From positions 1-8,623 of the forward strand of contig JAHEZG010000160.1 in NCBI GenBank assembly GCA_023251195.1: a DNA stretch of 8,623 nucleotides. The letters are read 5' to 3'. The first letter of the stretch is position 1. The number at the start of each line of letters is the position of its first letter. Under the pieces are notes generated by a model that worked only from the letters and a program-made list of their open reading frames with translations, searched no databases and was not told the origin of the DNA. Both the position numbers and the translations under genes were made by a program. Of the stretch, positions 1-6,226 are shown piece after piece. This DNA is from Chitinophagaceae bacterium. GTDB taxonomy: Bacteria > Bacteroidota > Bacteroidia > Chitinophagales > UBA10324.

Positions 1-723
1 CTTTTGTTTCTGACGGTCTAAAAATTCTTTTGATTGTTCCACTGCATATCCTCCGGCAGCAGATGAATCGGCAGCGCCTTCCACTTCAATAAATTTTGCA
101 CCCAATGATTTTACCTCTTCTTTCACTGCAGCGCGGGTATCAAAAACTTCAACCACACCACCTAATCTTTTTGCAGTTGCAATGGCTTGCAGTCCTGCTA
201 CACCCGCACCAATGATTAAAACTTTTGCAGGAACAATACTTCCCGCTGCAGTCATGAACATGGGAAAAAATTTGGGAAGATTAGTGGCAGCAACCAACAC
301 CGCTTTATATCCTGCAGCAGTTGCTTGTGATGAAAGAATATCCATTGCCTGAGCGCGCGTGGTTCGCGGAATCATATCCATGCTGAAACTGGTGACATTT
401 TTATTCAACAGCGCCATCACAATTTCTTTATTGAACAATGGTTGAAACACATTGAGCAATACAGTTCCTTCCGGCATGCGAGCAATATCTTCATTGCTAA
501 CAGCATTAATTCTTGTAACCAAATTGCTGGAATTCAATACATCGTCTTTTGTTGTAATTGATGCTCCGGCGGTTTTATATTCATCATCACTAATCATGGC
601 ACCATTTCCGGCACCTGATTCCACTTTCACCTGCACATTCATTTTAACTAACTGACCAACTATTTCGGGGAGCATGACCACTCTTCGGTCTTCTGCTGGT
701 TCGCGTAAAATTCCTATTGTCAT
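1..723 (-). CDS. pntA: NAD(P) transhydrogenase alpha subunit, N-terminal part (partial, runs off left edge)
   Basis: The ATG lies at 723-721 and 241 codons stay open to the window edge, so the C-terminal part is missing. The protein opens MTIGILREPAEDRRV, typical of the AlaDh/PNT N-terminal domain. A PntA-type segment follows at about residues 126-140 (MDMIPRTTRAQAMD), then the Rossmann NAD-binding loop GAGVAG at 172-177 and FDTR near 195. The PRxTRAQ segment and the spacing favour transhydrogenase alpha over alanine dehydrogenase. In the known enzyme this soluble dI domain binds NAD(H) and passes hydride to NADP(H) bound by the beta subunit, coupled to proton flow through the inner membrane. 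The rest of the operon (often a separate small membrane alpha-2 subunit and pntB in this phylum) should lie beyond position 1. A TACTTTTG box sits 27 bp upstream of the start. Confidence 0.93.
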   Translation of the reverse strand, partial: MTIGILREPAEDRRVVMLPEIVGQLVKMNVQVKVESGAGNGAMISDDEYKTAGASITTKDDVLNSSNLVTRINAVSNEDIARMPEGTVLLNVFQPLFNKEIVMALLNKNVTSFSMDMIPRTTRAQAMDILSSQATAAGYKAVLVAATNLPKFFPMFMTAAGSIVPAKVLIIGAGVAGLQAIATAKRLGGVVEVFDTRAAVKEEVKSLGAKFIEVEGAADSSAAGGYAVEQSKEFLDRQKQK

Positions 724-749
724 TTATAACTTTTTTCTTTAAGGCGCGC

Positions 750-782
750 CAAAAGTAACTTTTGAGGTTGATAAATTGAAAA
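750..782 (-). promoter_or_regulatory. Candidate Bacteroidetes-type promoter of pntA
   Basis: Read on the minus strand, 757-750 is TACTTTTG, a full match to the TAnnTTTG -7 box of Bacteroidetes sigma factors. Twenty bases further upstream, 782-778 reads TTTTC, only a weak likeness of the -33 TTTG element. Transcription would start near 745, inside or beside the 8-bp palindrome GGCGCGCC at 743-750, giving a leader of about 20 nt. The -7 box is convincing; the -33 assignment is not. Confidence 0.5.
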
Positions 783-891
783 TGACAATAATTAGTTTTT
801 TATAGAAGCAAATTGTTTTGATTAAGCACTCACCAAAACAAGAAAATGCAATAAGATTTTTTTATTTCGCCAATGTTTTTACATTACGCCC

Positions 892-1131
892 ATGAAAACA
901 ACCAAGAAAGCACCTGTGAAGAAGGTTGCTGCTAAAAAACCCGAAGCAAAAAAAACGGTGGTTAAAAAACCCTTAGCAAAAAAAGAAGCACCAAAAAAGC
1001 CTGAAGCAAAAAAAGCAGCGGTTAAAAAAGCAGTTATAAATAAAGTTGCTCCGAAGAAACCGGAGATAAAAAAAGTTGAAGCAAAAAAGCCTGAGGTAAA
1101 AAAAGCTGAACCCAAGAAACCGGTGGTTCAA
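892..1131 (+). repeat. In-frame 30-bp periodic coding repeat (8 degenerate copies)
   Basis: Cutting the protein every ten residues from Met1 aligns K1, K5, K6, P7 and K10 in nearly every row, for example KVAAKKPEAK, KTVVKKPLAK, KEAPKKPEAK, KVAPKKPEIK and KVEAKKPEVK. This is eight copies over residues 1-80. The fifth copy (KAAVKKAVIN) and the eighth (KAEPKKPVVQ) are the most diverged. At DNA level the copies differ at many third positions, so this is an old repeat or one under selection, not a fresh duplication. Long A runs coding Lys-Lys, including in-frame A AAA AAG strings such as the one at 1083-1089, occur throughout. Confidence 0.85.
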
Positions 1132-1626
1132 CAAGAGGAAAAAAAACCTGCAGCGCCTAAGCCGCCTAAAAAAACATTAACCAAGAAGAAAGAATATAAA
1201 GTTGCCGGGCCTCCTGCTGTGCCACTTGCTACAAAAATTTCTTCTTCAGGAAAAAAATTATATACCATGGAGTTTGTGATAAAAAGCTCTCCTGTTATTT
1301 TATATGATTTTGTAACAGCCACTTCAAACATGGCGCAATGGTTTGCCGATGAAGTTGACCGCAGCCGCGATGATATTTACACTTTCACCTGGGATGGAAA
1401 TTCGCAAGTGGCGAGAGTGCTTGACGAAATTGAGCACGAATTAGTAAGGTATCAGTGGGTTGATGGACCAGCTGATGAATATTTTGAATTCAAAGTAACT
1501 CACACTGAAATTACAGGCGATACTGTTTTAATCATTACTGATTTTGCAAACCCAAATGATATGAAGGACGCGCAGTTCTTGTGGGATAGTCAGGTTAAAA
1601 ACATGATTCAACAACTCGGCGCCTAA
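892..1626 (+). CDS. Lysine-rich histone-H1-like tail fused to a START-like domain protein
   Basis: This 244-residue protein has two clearly different parts. Residues 1 to about 100 are low complexity, with about 38 lysines per 100 residues plus Ala, Pro, Val and Glu, arranged on an exact 10-residue period (consensus KxxxKKPxxK). A short linker follows, then residues about 122-244 form a START-like/SRPBCC-type domain (LYTMEFVIKSSPVILYDF, MAQWFADEV, YTFTWDG, and a C-terminal helix WDSQVKNMIQQLGA). Bacteroidetes START-like proteins, as I recall them, are about 128 residues and consist of this domain alone, so the tail is an addition. The tail resembles bacterial H1-like proteins that bind DNA without sequence specificity, while START-like folds enclose a hydrophobic pocket; ligand and role are unknown. 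The 892 ATG has no visible Shine-Dalgarno, and starting later would remove the tail. No signal peptide or membrane segment is seen, so a cytoplasmic protein is likely. Confidence 0.85.
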   Translation: MKTTKKAPVKKVAAKKPEAKKTVVKKPLAKKEAPKKPEAKKAAVKKAVINKVAPKKPEIKKVEAKKPEVKKAEPKKPVVQQEEKKPAAPKPPKKTLTKKKEYKVAGPPAVPLATKISSSGKKLYTMEFVIKSSPVILYDFVTATSNMAQWFADEVDRSRDDIYTFTWDGNSQVARVLDEIEHELVRYQWVDGPADEYFEFKVTHTEITGDTVLIITDFANPNDMKDAQFLWDSQVKNMIQQLGA

Positions 1627-1716
1627 GTCATATATTTTTTATTGAAATTATTTTAATTGTACACAGAATAGCTGCTCAATATTTTTTGGCAAGTTCTTCG
1701 TGAACTCAAAGAAGTA

Positions 1717-1793
1717 TCTCTGTATTCTCTGTGCGAAAACTATTCTTCAGTAAATCTGTAGCGGACAAATTTCGCACGGAGAAAATACAGAGA
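1717..1793. repeat. Long imperfect inverted repeat in a convergent intergenic gap
   Basis: The left arm at 1717-1738 (22 nt, beginning TCTCTGTATT and ending GTGCGAAA) pairs with the right arm at 1770-1793 (24 nt, beginning TTTCGCAC and ending AATACAGAGA). Pairing is complete except for a 2-nt bulge and one mismatch, and the spacer is 31 nt. It lies between the stop codons of two convergent genes (1626 and 1859), so a transcript from either side would fold into this hairpin; a bidirectional terminator or mRNA-end protector is an inference. No strong T-tract follows. The CTCTGTGTTCTCTGTG-like wording resembles short dispersed repeats common in bacterial genomes, but copy number cannot be judged from one window. 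Confidence 0.75.
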
Positions 1794-1837
1794 AAAAGAA
1801 CACGGATAATACATTTATGTGTGAACCCTTGTCCGCT
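1760..1837. repeat. Second inverted repeat, interleaved with the first
   Basis: AGCGGACAA at 1760-1768 is exactly complementary to TTGTCCGCT at 1829-1837. Its left arm lies in the loop of the larger inverted repeat and its right arm lies outside it, giving the order A-B-A'-B'. That is a pseudoknot topology if both form in RNA, or otherwise two alternative folds or two abutting repeat elements. A small hairpin, TCCG(CTTT)CGGA, sits at 1832-1843. Nine bases is short, so chance is not excluded. Confidence 0.4.
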
Positions 1838-1858
1838 TTCGGAGTAAGTGTTTTCACA

Positions 1859-2464
1859 TCAACTAAGTAGTTTCTGAAAAAATGTATGTTGCAGAATAAA
1901 ATAATCTCCGGCGTTTTTAACATATTTTAATGGAAGAATTGTTGCAATTTTTAAATAGCCAATTTGCTTAATCATATTTTCAAATTCTTCTTTTGAAAGA
2001 TTTTTTATTTCTGAATAATAATCATTGTCAATTGAGTGAATCCATCGGTCGTCGTTGGTTGAAACAAATAATTCATATTCGACCAACAAGGTATAGTTGG
2101 ATAAAATAGTTGGAAGATGTTTTTCTAAATCTTCCCCTGACAATAAAAGAAAGGTGGCAAAATATTTTCCCCACCAGAAAAAATTGCGCACCGCAAATTG
2201 ATTATTATCATTAAACTTTTTTGGAAAATCTAAAATCAGATAGGGGAGTCCAAGGTAATTTTCACCCTTCGAAATTTTTGCTTCGAATATTTTTTCATCT
2301 TCATTTTCAAAAATATTTTTCCATGATTCAATCAGCAAGTTATAATTTCCGATTTCACCAAGCATGGTTGTAATTTTTGAAATGATTTCCCGTTTAACAG
2401 AAAAAAAATTGGTGTTACCAATAGTTATTTTCTCTTCTATTGAAAGAATTACTTTTGTTTGCAT
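1859..2464 (-). CDS. Uncharacterised protein, divergent from lptF
   Basis: The 201-residue protein starts at ATG 2464-2462. An upstream TTG at 2473 would add only three residues (MLA), so the ATG is preferred. I do not recognise the family. It looks soluble: no signal peptide, no convincing membrane helix, and it is rich in Phe, Tyr, Trp, Asn, Glu and Lys. Two segments stand out: ENYLGLPYLILDFPKKF at about residues 68-84, and an aromatic cluster AVRNFFWWGKYFATFLLLSG at about residues 91-110, which look like a conserved core. The codon use and reading length are like those of true genes here. Its 5' end contains the candidate promoter of lptF on the other strand, so the two genes share a very compact divergent start region and could interfere with each other's transcription. 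Being next to an LPS-transport gene hints at, but does not show, an envelope role. Confidence 0.75.
   Translation of the reverse strand: MQTKVILSIEEKITIGNTNFFSVKREIISKITTMLGEIGNYNLLIESWKNIFENEDEKIFEAKISKGENYLGLPYLILDFPKKFNDNNQFAVRNFFWWGKYFATFLLLSGEDLEKHLPTILSNYTLLVEYELFVSTNDDRWIHSIDNDYYSEIKNLSKEEFENMIKQIGYLKIATILPLKYVKNAGDYFILQHTFFQKLLS
2450..2457 (+). promoter_or_regulatory. Candidate -7 box (TAnnTTTG) for the lptF operon
   Basis: TACTTTTG at 2450-2457 is a full match to the Bacteroidetes -7 consensus and is identical to the box upstream of pntA. No good TTTG -33 element is present; a T-rich stretch lies at 2425-2432. Transcription would begin around 2462-2466. That is downstream of the TTG at 2459 but upstream of the TTG at 2480, which supports the later codon as the lptF start. 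The box lies inside the opposite-strand gene. Confidence 0.5.
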
Positions 2465-2479
2465 CGCAAGCAATATAGA

Positions 2480-3925
2480 TTGAAAAAAATAGACAAGCTC
2501 GTTCTCTCCAGTTTCATTGGTCCGTTTATCGCGACTTTTTTTATCACACTGTTTGTGTTAGTCATGCAGTTTTTATGGAAGTATGCCGATGATTTAATAG
2601 GAAAAGGGTTGGAATGGTACATAGTTGGAGAGTTGCTGTTTTATGCATCGAGCAGTTTTGTTCCGTTGGCATTGCCACTTGCAATTTTACTTTCTTCTAT
2701 CATGACCATTGGTGGTTTGGGTGAGCAGTATGAACTCACCGCATTAAAAGCAACAGGCATTTCATTGGTTAGAATATGTTCATCGCTATTTGTTGTCAGC
2801 ATTGTTATGTGTTTCGGTTCTTATTTATTCAGTAACTATGTGCAGCCGGCTTCTTACTTACAGTTTCGGGCATTGTTGTATGATGTGAGTGAACAAAAAC
2901 CTGCATTAAATATTAAGCCAGGAGTTTTTTACAATGGCATTGATGGATACAGTATGCGTGTTGGAAAAAAAATGGCCGACAATCAAACCATATTTGATGT
3001 GATGATTTATGACCACACCGATGGAAAAGGAAATACAAATGTACTGGTGGCTAAAAAAGGGAAAATGGTTTTAACCGACGACAAACGATTCATGGTTTTA
3101 GAATTGTTTAATGGAAAGCAGTATCAGGAAATCAGCAACAATCAGAAAAAAAATTTAGCTCAGGAGCAGGCGAGAGTGAGTTTTGAATATTGGAAAAAGA
3201 TTTTTGACCTCTCCGATTTTAAAATGACCCGCACAGATGTAAACCTGTTTAAAGACAATTACGAAATGATGAATCAAGGGCAATTGGCAAAAGCAATTGA
3301 CACATTCGACATTGAGAAAAAAAATGACGAAGAACAATTGAAATCTTTTATTAAACCGTACTTATCATTTATAAAACATAATCTTGATAGTGTTTTCAGG
3401 AAAAACAGTATTGCAATTGAAGCAGTTGATTCAGGTTTGGCATACGAAAAAAAATCATTGAACGAAAAATCAACAATCATAAATACCGCTTTAATAAATA
3501 TCCGCAACATAAAAGGATATGCTTCTTTTATTTCGGGTTCACAGAATTCAAAAACTGAAATGACTCTTCGTTATCAAATTGAATGGTGGCGAAAAATCAC
3601 ACTTGCATTTGCTTGCTTGCTTTTGTTTTTAATCGGCGCACCACTCGGGGCCATCATTCGCAAAGGAGGTTTGGGTTTGCCCTTTGTTATTGCAGTAGTG
3701 TTCTTTGTTTTCTTTTATATGATAACCGTAACGGGCGAAAAATTTGCAAAAGAAAAGGTGACTTCGGTTTTCACAGGTATGTGGTTATCATCGCTTATAT
3801 TATTACCAATTGGAATTTTCTTAGTTAGAAAGGCAACACACGACAGCAATTTATTTAACCTTGAAGCGTGGTATGCTTTTGTAAAAAGAACAGGAACTGT
3901 TTTTAACCGGAAGAAATCATTATGA
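2480..3925 (+). CDS. lptF: LptF/LptG-family permease (YjgP/YjgQ), LPS export
   Basis: This is an inner-membrane component of the LptB2FG-type ABC exporter, which extracts lipopolysaccharide and passes it to the periplasmic bridge. From TTG 2480 the protein is 481 residues: MKKIDKLVLSSFIGPF followed by three membrane helices (about 11-33, 50-75, 97-118), a large periplasmic region (about 119-365) and three more helices (about 372-392, 399-420, 430-450). The cytoplasmic loop YELTALKATG at 84-93 is the family's coupling segment that meets the LptB ATPase, and GAPLGAIIRKGG at 386-397 is the typical C-terminal signature. No in-frame ATG exists before residue 29. TTG 2459 would add seven residues, but 2480 fits the usual MKKxDKL start and the promoter position. 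It heads an operon, overlapping the next gene by ATGA. LptF versus LptG is not settled by the sequence alone. Confidence 0.88.
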   Translation: MKKIDKLVLSSFIGPFIATFFITLFVLVMQFLWKYADDLIGKGLEWYIVGELLFYASSSFVPLALPLAILLSSIMTIGGLGEQYELTALKATGISLVRICSSLFVVSIVMCFGSYLFSNYVQPASYLQFRALLYDVSEQKPALNIKPGVFYNGIDGYSMRVGKKMADNQTIFDVMIYDHTDGKGNTNVLVAKKGKMVLTDDKRFMVLELFNGKQYQEISNNQKKNLAQEQARVSFEYWKKIFDLSDFKMTRTDVNLFKDNYEMMNQGQLAKAIDTFDIEKKNDEEQLKSFIKPYLSFIKHNLDSVFRKNSIAIEAVDSGLAYEKKSLNEKSTIINTALINIRNIKGYASFISGSQNSKTEMTLRYQIEWWRKITLAFACLLLFLIGAPLGAIIRKGGLGLPFVIAVVFFVFFYMITVTGEKFAKEKVTSVFTGMWLSSLILLPIGIFLVRKATHDSNLFNLEAWYAFVKRTGTVFNRKKSL

Positions 3926-4584
3926 TTAAAAAAATAATTGCACCGGTTCGTTTGTTTTTATACAGTTGGTTGGTGTGGTTAGCAGCAGGAATTATTTTAT
4001 GGTTCATTTTTCCAAAGGGTGTGCTGGAGTTGGAATGGAATGAAAATCATAATCAGTTCTTCGATTATTTTTTTTCCACCATTACTGATTTAGGGAATGG
4101 CGTGGCATTCGGATTATTTGTATTGCTCTATCTATTCATAGATCGTCGGAAATTTTTCATTGCCTTAACATCTTCACTCATTTGCTTATTGATTACTGTT
4201 TTAATGAAACAATATTTTTTCAGGGGAGAAAAACGCCCGCTTTCTTTTTTCGGTGATTCAGTAATTATTTATTTGCCTCATGGAGCCACAAAATTATTAT
4301 TCGGAAGTTATCCATCCGGTCACACCCTTACAGCATTCGCCATGTTTATTCTTGCCGCTTTTTTTGTGAAGAACCGAATGCTGCAATTGTTTTTCTTCGT
4401 GCTCGCTGCTTTGGTTGGCTTTTCCAGAATTTATTTAATGGCGCATTTTAAAGAAGATGTTTGGACCGGTTCATTGCTCGGTGTGTTAATTAGCTTAACA
4501 GTACTTTTTATTTTTCAAAATTATTTTCCAAACTCAAAAACCACTCCACTCATTCGTCTTCAAGGAAATGGTAAAAAGATTTGA
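3922..4584 (+). CDS. PAP2-family membrane phosphatase (lipid phosphatase)
   Basis: This 220-residue membrane protein carries all three phosphatidic acid phosphatase type 2 motifs. They are K96 with R105-P106 (a K-x8-RP form of motif 1, longer than the textbook K-x6-RP), PSGH at 131-134, and S168-R169-x5-H175-x3-D179. H175 would be the nucleophile with D179 assisting, and H134 the acid. About five hydrophobic helices surround them (about 12-30, 58-74, 78-95, 136-148, 152-170, 185-198), with no cleaved signal peptide. In this superfamily substrates include undecaprenyl pyrophosphate, phosphatidylglycerol phosphate and the lipid A 1- or 4'-phosphates (LpxE/LpxF). The LptF neighbour (ATGA overlap) and the ArnT-like gene downstream (17-bp overlap) make lipid A or polyprenyl-phosphate the likeliest substrates, but the sequence does not choose between them. 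Confidence 0.88.
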   Translation: MIKKIIAPVRLFLYSWLVWLAAGIILWFIFPKGVLELEWNENHNQFFDYFFSTITDLGNGVAFGLFVLLYLFIDRRKFFIALTSSLICLLITVLMKQYFFRGEKRPLSFFGDSVIIYLPHGATKLLFGSYPSGHTLTAFAMFILAAFFVKNRMLQLFFFVLAALVGFSRIYLMAHFKEDVWTGSLLGVLISLTVLFIFQNYFPNSKTTPLIRLQGNGKKI

Positions 4585-6193
4585 CCCTTCATATTATATT
4601 ATCTCTTTGATTGCAGTGCTTTTGTATCTGCCGTTTCTCGGTCATGTGCATTTGTTTGACTGGGACGAAATAAATTTCGCCGAGTGTGCCCGCGAAATGA
4701 TTCGTTCGCATGATTACCTGCAAGTACAAATTAATTTTTTACCATTCTGGGAAAAACCACCGCTCTTTATATGGATGCAGGTGGGCAGTATGAAAATTTT
4801 TGGAGTGAATGAATTTGCTGCACGGTTTCCGAATGCTGTGGTTGGAATTGTAACGCTGAATGTGTTGTATTCCATTGGCAAAAAGGAATTTAATGAACGC
4901 TTTGCGTGGTGGTGGGTGTGGTGTTATGCCGGAAGCATTCTACCGCAGTTTTATTTCAAATCCGGAATCATTGACCCGTGGTTTAACCTGTTTATTTTTC
5001 TTTCCATCTATAACAATTTCAAATTTGAACAGCAAAAATTAACTAATAAATCAGGCTGGAAACAGGCAACCTTTACCGCTTTGTTTCTTGCATTTGCAGT
5101 TCTTACAAAAGGCCCGGTTGCTATTATAATTTTTTTATTCTGCTGGATTTTCACCCGAATCACCAGATTGGGAAGAAGAAATTTATTGAACATTGAATTA
5201 GTGTGGATGCTGTTTCTGGTCATCATCGTTTCATGCTCATGGTTTTTGTTTATCTGGTTGAAGGATGGAAGCGAACAGATTCAGCTCTTCATTCAATATC
5301 AATGGCGTTTGCTCACAACCGGAGATTCAGGACACGGACAACCATTCTGGTATCACTGGGTCATTTTATTAATCGGATGCTTTCCCGCATCGGCACTTTT
5401 GTTCATGCGCAAGAAAGACCATGGAGGCGAACTGGAAGCACAGCGCGAATTGAAAAATTACATGTGGGTTTTATTTTTTGTGGTGCTTGTGCTTTTCTCT
5501 TTAGTGAAAACAAAAATTGTTCACTACTCATCGCTGTGTTATTTCCCCCTGACTTTTATTGCAGCAAGAACTTTGTATCACATTGTTTTAGATTGGAAAG
5601 GAAAAAAATTGATGAATACAATTTGTTTAATTGTTGGGTTGCTCATCTCAATCGCGTTAATACTTGTTCCCTATTTAGGTAATCACATCAACTTAATTAT
5701 AGATTATGTAAAAGATGATTTTGGAAAAGCAGCCATTCATGCTGATGTAAAATGGCAATGGTTTACATACCTGCCCGGATTGATTTTGCTTTTCACTTTA
5801 CTTTATTCATTCATTTTTATCACACGAATTCAAAACCGGTTCATCACCTTGTTCGCTGCAAGTATTGTAGTTGTGCAACTCGTTCAATTCATATTTATTC
5901 CACGCATCGAAAAATATTCACAAGGAGCGGCAATAGATTTTTATCAATCACTCAAAAATAAAAATGTGATTGTTGATGTTTATGGTTTCAAGAGTTATGC
6001 GCATTTGTTTTATGCCGATAAATCAATGGAGCAATCAAAACTTCCACTCGATAGTTTATTGTATGGAAAAATAATTTTACCGGCTTACATTGTAAATCGT
6101 GATGATGTGAATTACGATATTACACAATACAAAGAAGTGAAAGAGATTGGACGGAAGAATGGATTTATTTTTTATATGCGGATGCCGAAATAA
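4568..6193 (+). CDS. ArnT/PMT-like GT-C glycosyltransferase (polyprenyl-phosphate sugar donor)
   Basis: This 541-residue polytopic membrane protein has about 11-12 hydrophobic helices and is close in length to ArnT (about 550). The N-terminal signature is complete: FDWDEINFAECAREMI at about 30-45, with the acidic D33-E34 pair expected at the catalytic first periplasmic loop, then WEKPPLFIW at 61-69, FGVNEFAARFPN at about 78-89 and LTKGPVA at about 178-184. The family moves a sugar from a polyprenyl-phosphate carrier to lipid A, protein or another glycolipid on the periplasmic side. The C-terminal part from about residue 460 is likely a small extramembrane domain. The ATG at 4568 lies inside the end of the PAP2 gene, with AAGGA just before it, so translation is probably coupled. 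The donor sugar and acceptor cannot be read from sequence; aminoarabinose specificity should not be assumed. Confidence 0.85.
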   Translation: MVKRFDPSYYIISLIAVLLYLPFLGHVHLFDWDEINFAECAREMIRSHDYLQVQINFLPFWEKPPLFIWMQVGSMKIFGVNEFAARFPNAVVGIVTLNVLYSIGKKEFNERFAWWWVWCYAGSILPQFYFKSGIIDPWFNLFIFLSIYNNFKFEQQKLTNKSGWKQATFTALFLAFAVLTKGPVAIIIFLFCWIFTRITRLGRRNLLNIELVWMLFLVIIVSCSWFLFIWLKDGSEQIQLFIQYQWRLLTTGDSGHGQPFWYHWVILLIGCFPASALLFMRKKDHGGELEAQRELKNYMWVLFFVVLVLFSLVKTKIVHYSSLCYFPLTFIAARTLYHIVLDWKGKKLMNTICLIVGLLISIALILVPYLGNHINLIIDYVKDDFGKAAIHADVKWQWFTYLPGLILLFTLLYSFIFITRIQNRFITLFAASIVVVQLVQFIFIPRIEKYSQGAAIDFYQSLKNKNVIVDVYGFKSYAHLFYADKSMEQSKLPLDSLLYGKIILPAYIVNRDDVNYDITQYKEVKEIGRKNGFIFYMRMPK

Positions 6194-6226
6194 CAATATG
6201 AAATCAGGAATCCGTATCTATTTTTT
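6176..6226 (+). terminator. Weak candidate terminator between convergent genes
   Basis: ATGCGGAT at 6176-6183 can pair with ATCCGTAT at 6210-6217 (one G-U pair), and six Ts follow at 6221-6226. The loop of 26 nt is long and three bases separate stem from T-run, so this is a weak example. It does sit at the right place, spanning the stop codon of the ArnT-like gene and only 24 bp before the end of the opposite-strand gene. Confidence 0.22.

Noticed and set aside
452..655. Plus-strand 67-codon frame opposite pntA
   Set aside because: It is antisense to a confidently identified transhydrogenase gene, without a start signal or recognisable domain.
1..723. Alanine dehydrogenase as the identity of the left-edge gene
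   Set aside because: The MDMIPRTTRAQ segment and the GAGVAG/FDTR spacing match transhydrogenase alpha; alanine dehydrogenase differs in these regions, though the two families are related.
743..750. GGCGCGCC palindrome upstream of pntA as an operator
   Set aside because: It is an unusual GC-rich 8-mer at the presumed transcription start, but a single short palindrome with no second copy is not enough to call a regulator site.
879..1115. Minus-strand frame giving a Phe/Gly/Ala-periodic protein opposite the lysine repeats
   Set aside because: It is the mirror of the Lys-Lys-Pro repeats (AAA reads as TTT, Phe), so its periodicity comes from the real gene on the plus strand.
1717..1793. CRISPR repeat or tRNA-like structure in the convergent gap
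   Set aside because: There is only one inverted pair, no regularly spaced direct repeats and no cloverleaf or CCA end.
5203..5682. A 159-codon plus-strand open frame within the ArnT-like gene
   Set aside because: It lies wholly inside a strongly recognised membrane protein gene in another frame, has no family motif and an amino acid make-up typical of a shadow frame.
4568..6193. Naming the ArnT-like gene arnT
   Set aside because: The family signature is present, but no aminoarabinose pathway genes are visible and GT83/GT39 relatives use several sugars and acceptors.
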